A stretch of 64,000 nt of DNA, taken from NCBI RefSeq assembly GCF_900115365.1, contig NZ_FOWD01000024.1:1-64000 (forward strand), given 5' to 3'. Made by a program: the position numbers and the translations under genes. Positions 62,726 to 64,000 of this stretch are shown piece after piece. How positions within the stretch are numbered: the stretch's first letter is position 1; each line of letters begins with the position of its first letter. Origin of the DNA: Anaerocolumna aminovalerica. GTDB lineage: Bacteria > Bacillota > Clostridia > Lachnospirales > Lachnospiraceae. The notes under the pieces were generated by a model. That model was not told where the DNA came from, ran no database searches, and saw nothing but the letters and a program-made list of their open reading frames with translations.

Positions 62726-63448
62726 TTATTCTATAATAGAACCATCCGGAGATATGGTAACCACCTGCCATGGAATCATTTTACCGCTATTCTTTAATGC
62801 GGTAGTAACAGCATTTACAATTCCTCCGCAGCACGGAACAGTCATACGAACTACAGTTATGTTCTTTATGTTATTGTATCTTAATATTTCTGTTAATTTC
62901 TCTGAATAATCTACCTCGTCCAGTTTTGGACAACCAATTAAAGTAATTTTGTTTTTCATGAACCTGTTATGAAAATCTCCATAAGCGAAAGCGGTGCAAT
63001 CAGCTGCAATAAGCAGATTTGCATTATCAAAATAGGGAGCATTTACCGGAACTAATTTTATCTGTACAGGCCATTGATTTAACATGGAAGCAGGTGCTTC
63101 ATACTTTTCTTCTTCTAATTTTTCTTTTCTTTTTTCTTGACTGTGATTGATGATATTGGCCTGTGAACCGGGACACCCTGGGAAAACAGGAGCATCTGGA
63201 ACCGATTTTTTCTTTGCCATATTTCTTAGCACTTCTTCTTCGTTATATTCTAAAGCCTCTCTTTCTTCAAAGCTTATGGCATTCACGGGACAAACAGGAA
63301 GGCAGTTACCAAGTCCGTCACAATAATCATCACGGAGGAGGGTTGCTTTGCCATCTACTAAACCTATAGCTCCCTCATGACAGGCACTTACACATAAGCC
63401 GCAACCGTTACATGCTTCTTTATCAATGGTTATAATTTTTCTTATCAT
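62726..63448 (-). CDS. 4Fe-4S ferredoxin-type protein with C-terminal extra domain
   Basis: 240 residues. Two [4Fe-4S] motifs: CNGCGLCVSACHEGAIG (about 14-30) and CDGLGNCLPVCPVNAI (about 43-58), a slightly altered second spacing (CxxxxxCxxxCP). Then a charged linker to about 110, then a domain with DCTAFAYGDFH, GCPKLDEVDYSEKL and VPCCGG that could hold another cluster or bind a metal. Similar proteins are found in anaerobes near Crp/Fnr regulators. The electron partner is unknown. The gene is divergent from the Crp/Fnr gene. Confidence 0.85.
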   Translation of the reverse strand: MIRKIITIDKEACNGCGLCVSACHEGAIGLVDGKATLLRDDYCDGLGNCLPVCPVNAISFEEREALEYNEEEVLRNMAKKKSVPDAPVFPGCPGSQANIINHSQEKRKEKLEEEKYEAPASMLNQWPVQIKLVPVNAPYFDNANLLIAADCTAFAYGDFHNRFMKNKITLIGCPKLDEVDYSEKLTEILRYNNIKNITVVRMTVPCCGGIVNAVTTALKNSGKMIPWQVVTISPDGSIIE

Positions 63449-63589
63449 ATATATTTCCTTTCTATATGGTAATCATTTATTACATAGTGTGATTTATATC
63501 AGGGTGTGTCTGATTATAAATAAGCAGGCTTTATAATTCTTTTATTTTAATGTTCTACTATATAGTACAATACTTTTAATAAAATATCA

Positions 63590-63619
63590 GTTGCATTTGC
63601 AACAAAGTATAAATATAAT
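63590..63619 (+). promoter_or_regulatory. Promoter and palindromic box of Crp/Fnr gene
   Basis: TTGCAT (63591-63596) and TATAAT (63614-63619) with a 17-nt spacer. GTTGCA-TT-TGCAAC (63590-63603) is an inverted repeat over the -35 box, a likely operator. In Clostridia a TTGCA..TGCAA type box is proposed for some Crp/Fnr regulators. Confidence 0.6.
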
Positions 63620-63669
63620 AAGAAAAATATAGTAACATAGTTTTAATTACTTTTATGAAGGAGAAAAGT

Positions 63670-64000
63670 ATGAATCTGAATATAAAAATTCTTGAAAAAG
63701 TTTCGCTGTTTTCGGGAATGAAAGCAGCAGATATTGAGTCTATATTGGAATGTTTAGACAGCAAAGAAAGAATATATGGGAAACATCAATGCATTATTCA
63801 AGCAGGAGATGAAGTTCCGGCACTTGGTATTGTCATAACGGGACGTGTACAAGTAATAAGAGAAGATATTTTAGGAAACCGAATGCTTGTAGCAGGGCTT
63901 GGCCCTGCAGATATATTTGCCGAATCCCTGGCAAGTGCAGGTGCTAAATCCAGTCCGGTAAGCGTGTATGCCAACGAGGATACCACAATTCTTTGGCTCT
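63670..64000 (+). CDS. Crp/Fnr family transcriptional regulator, N-terminal part (cut by window edge)
   Basis: About 110 residues visible, running off the right edge. It starts MNLNIKILEKVSLFSGMKAADI and shows the cyclic-nucleotide-binding beta-roll: KHQCIIQAGDEVPALGIVITGRVQVIREDILGNRMLVAGLGPADIFAES. The C-terminal helix-turn-helix is outside the window. ATG follows AAGGAG. The promoter has a palindromic box; the divergent neighbour is a ferredoxin-type gene, which is a plausible target. No N-terminal cysteine cluster as in E. coli Fnr is visible. Confidence 0.85.
   Translation, partial: MNLNIKILEKVSLFSGMKAADIESILECLDSKERIYGKHQCIIQAGDEVPALGIVITGRVQVIREDILGNRMLVAGLGPADIFAESLASAGAKSSPVSVYANEDTTILWL

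Overview
The window reads as chromosome of a low-GC, spore-forming Firmicute of class Clostridia, most likely a Lachnospiraceae-type organism. The evidence is AT-rich codon use, an alpha/beta-type small acid-soluble spore protein, a DUF4364 regulator, a rho-rpmE-yqhQ-prmC-prfA neighbourhood, and a tig-clpP-clpX-lon-engB block. Species cannot be fixed from the sequence alone. No rRNA, CRISPR array, prophage or plasmid origin was seen. The only recognisable mobile-element sequence is the start of an IS4-type transposase cut by the left edge.

Layout. 1-4.8 kb holds the IS fragment, a monoacylglycerol-lipase-like hydrolase, a cell-wall amidase, RdgB, a YfcE-type phosphoesterase and a seven-gene tRNA operon behind a perfect consensus promoter. 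4.8-9.9 kb is an accessory stretch: a second hydrolase, two GNAT acetyltransferases, a decayed histidine phosphatase, a TetR regulator under a 48-bp perfect palindrome, an AraC/GyrI-like regulator and a DJ-1/PfpI protein. 10.0-16.1 kb is a complete vanG-type glycopeptide-resistance cluster (vanR, vanS, vanG, vanXY, vanT). 16.1-19.9 kb has an alanine/sodium symporter, a SASP and glmM. 20.2-26.8 kb is the protein quality-control block tig-clpP-clpX-lon followed by engB. 26.9-30.1 kb has a coiled-coil protein, DUF4364, a TIGR01212 radical SAM protein and malic enzyme. 30.4-36.8 kb is the rho/L31/YqhQ/PrmC/RF1/TrmH block. 37-41.8 kb has NfeD plus SPFH, an LTA-synthase-like enzyme and ornithine carbamoyltransferase. 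42.1-46 kb has a small conserved protein, coaX, dusB, a YvyF-like zinc/HTH protein and asd. 46.2-51.2 kb has two unrecognised membrane-anchored proteins and adenine deaminase. 51.4-56.8 kb is a peptide/nickel-type ABC importer with a fused double ATPase. 56.9-64 kb has a DUF188 protein, a heterodimeric ABC exporter, a CDF metal transporter behind a NiCo (czcD) riboswitch, a ferredoxin-type protein and the start of a Crp/Fnr regulator.

How parts work together. The van genes form a sensor/regulator pair followed by the three enzymes that make D-Ser, make D-Ala-D-Ser and remove D-Ala-ended precursors. A terminator separates the two transcription units. The NiCo riboswitch overlaps a terminator and should turn the CDF exporter on when metal is high. 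The TetR gene and the acetyltransferase overlap and share a consensus promoter covered by the palindrome.

The most novel signals are non-coding. An 88-bp promoter-plus-hairpin unit is tandemly repeated at two places about 33 kb apart. A short hairpin-plus-Shine-Dalgarno cassette (GGTGCT..AGCACCGGAAT..AGGTTA) precedes four unrelated genes, and at lon it leads into a seven-codon mini-ORF overlapping the lon start. Other unexplained structured RNAs or hairpins lie upstream of clpP, upstream of the ABC importer permease, and after asd.
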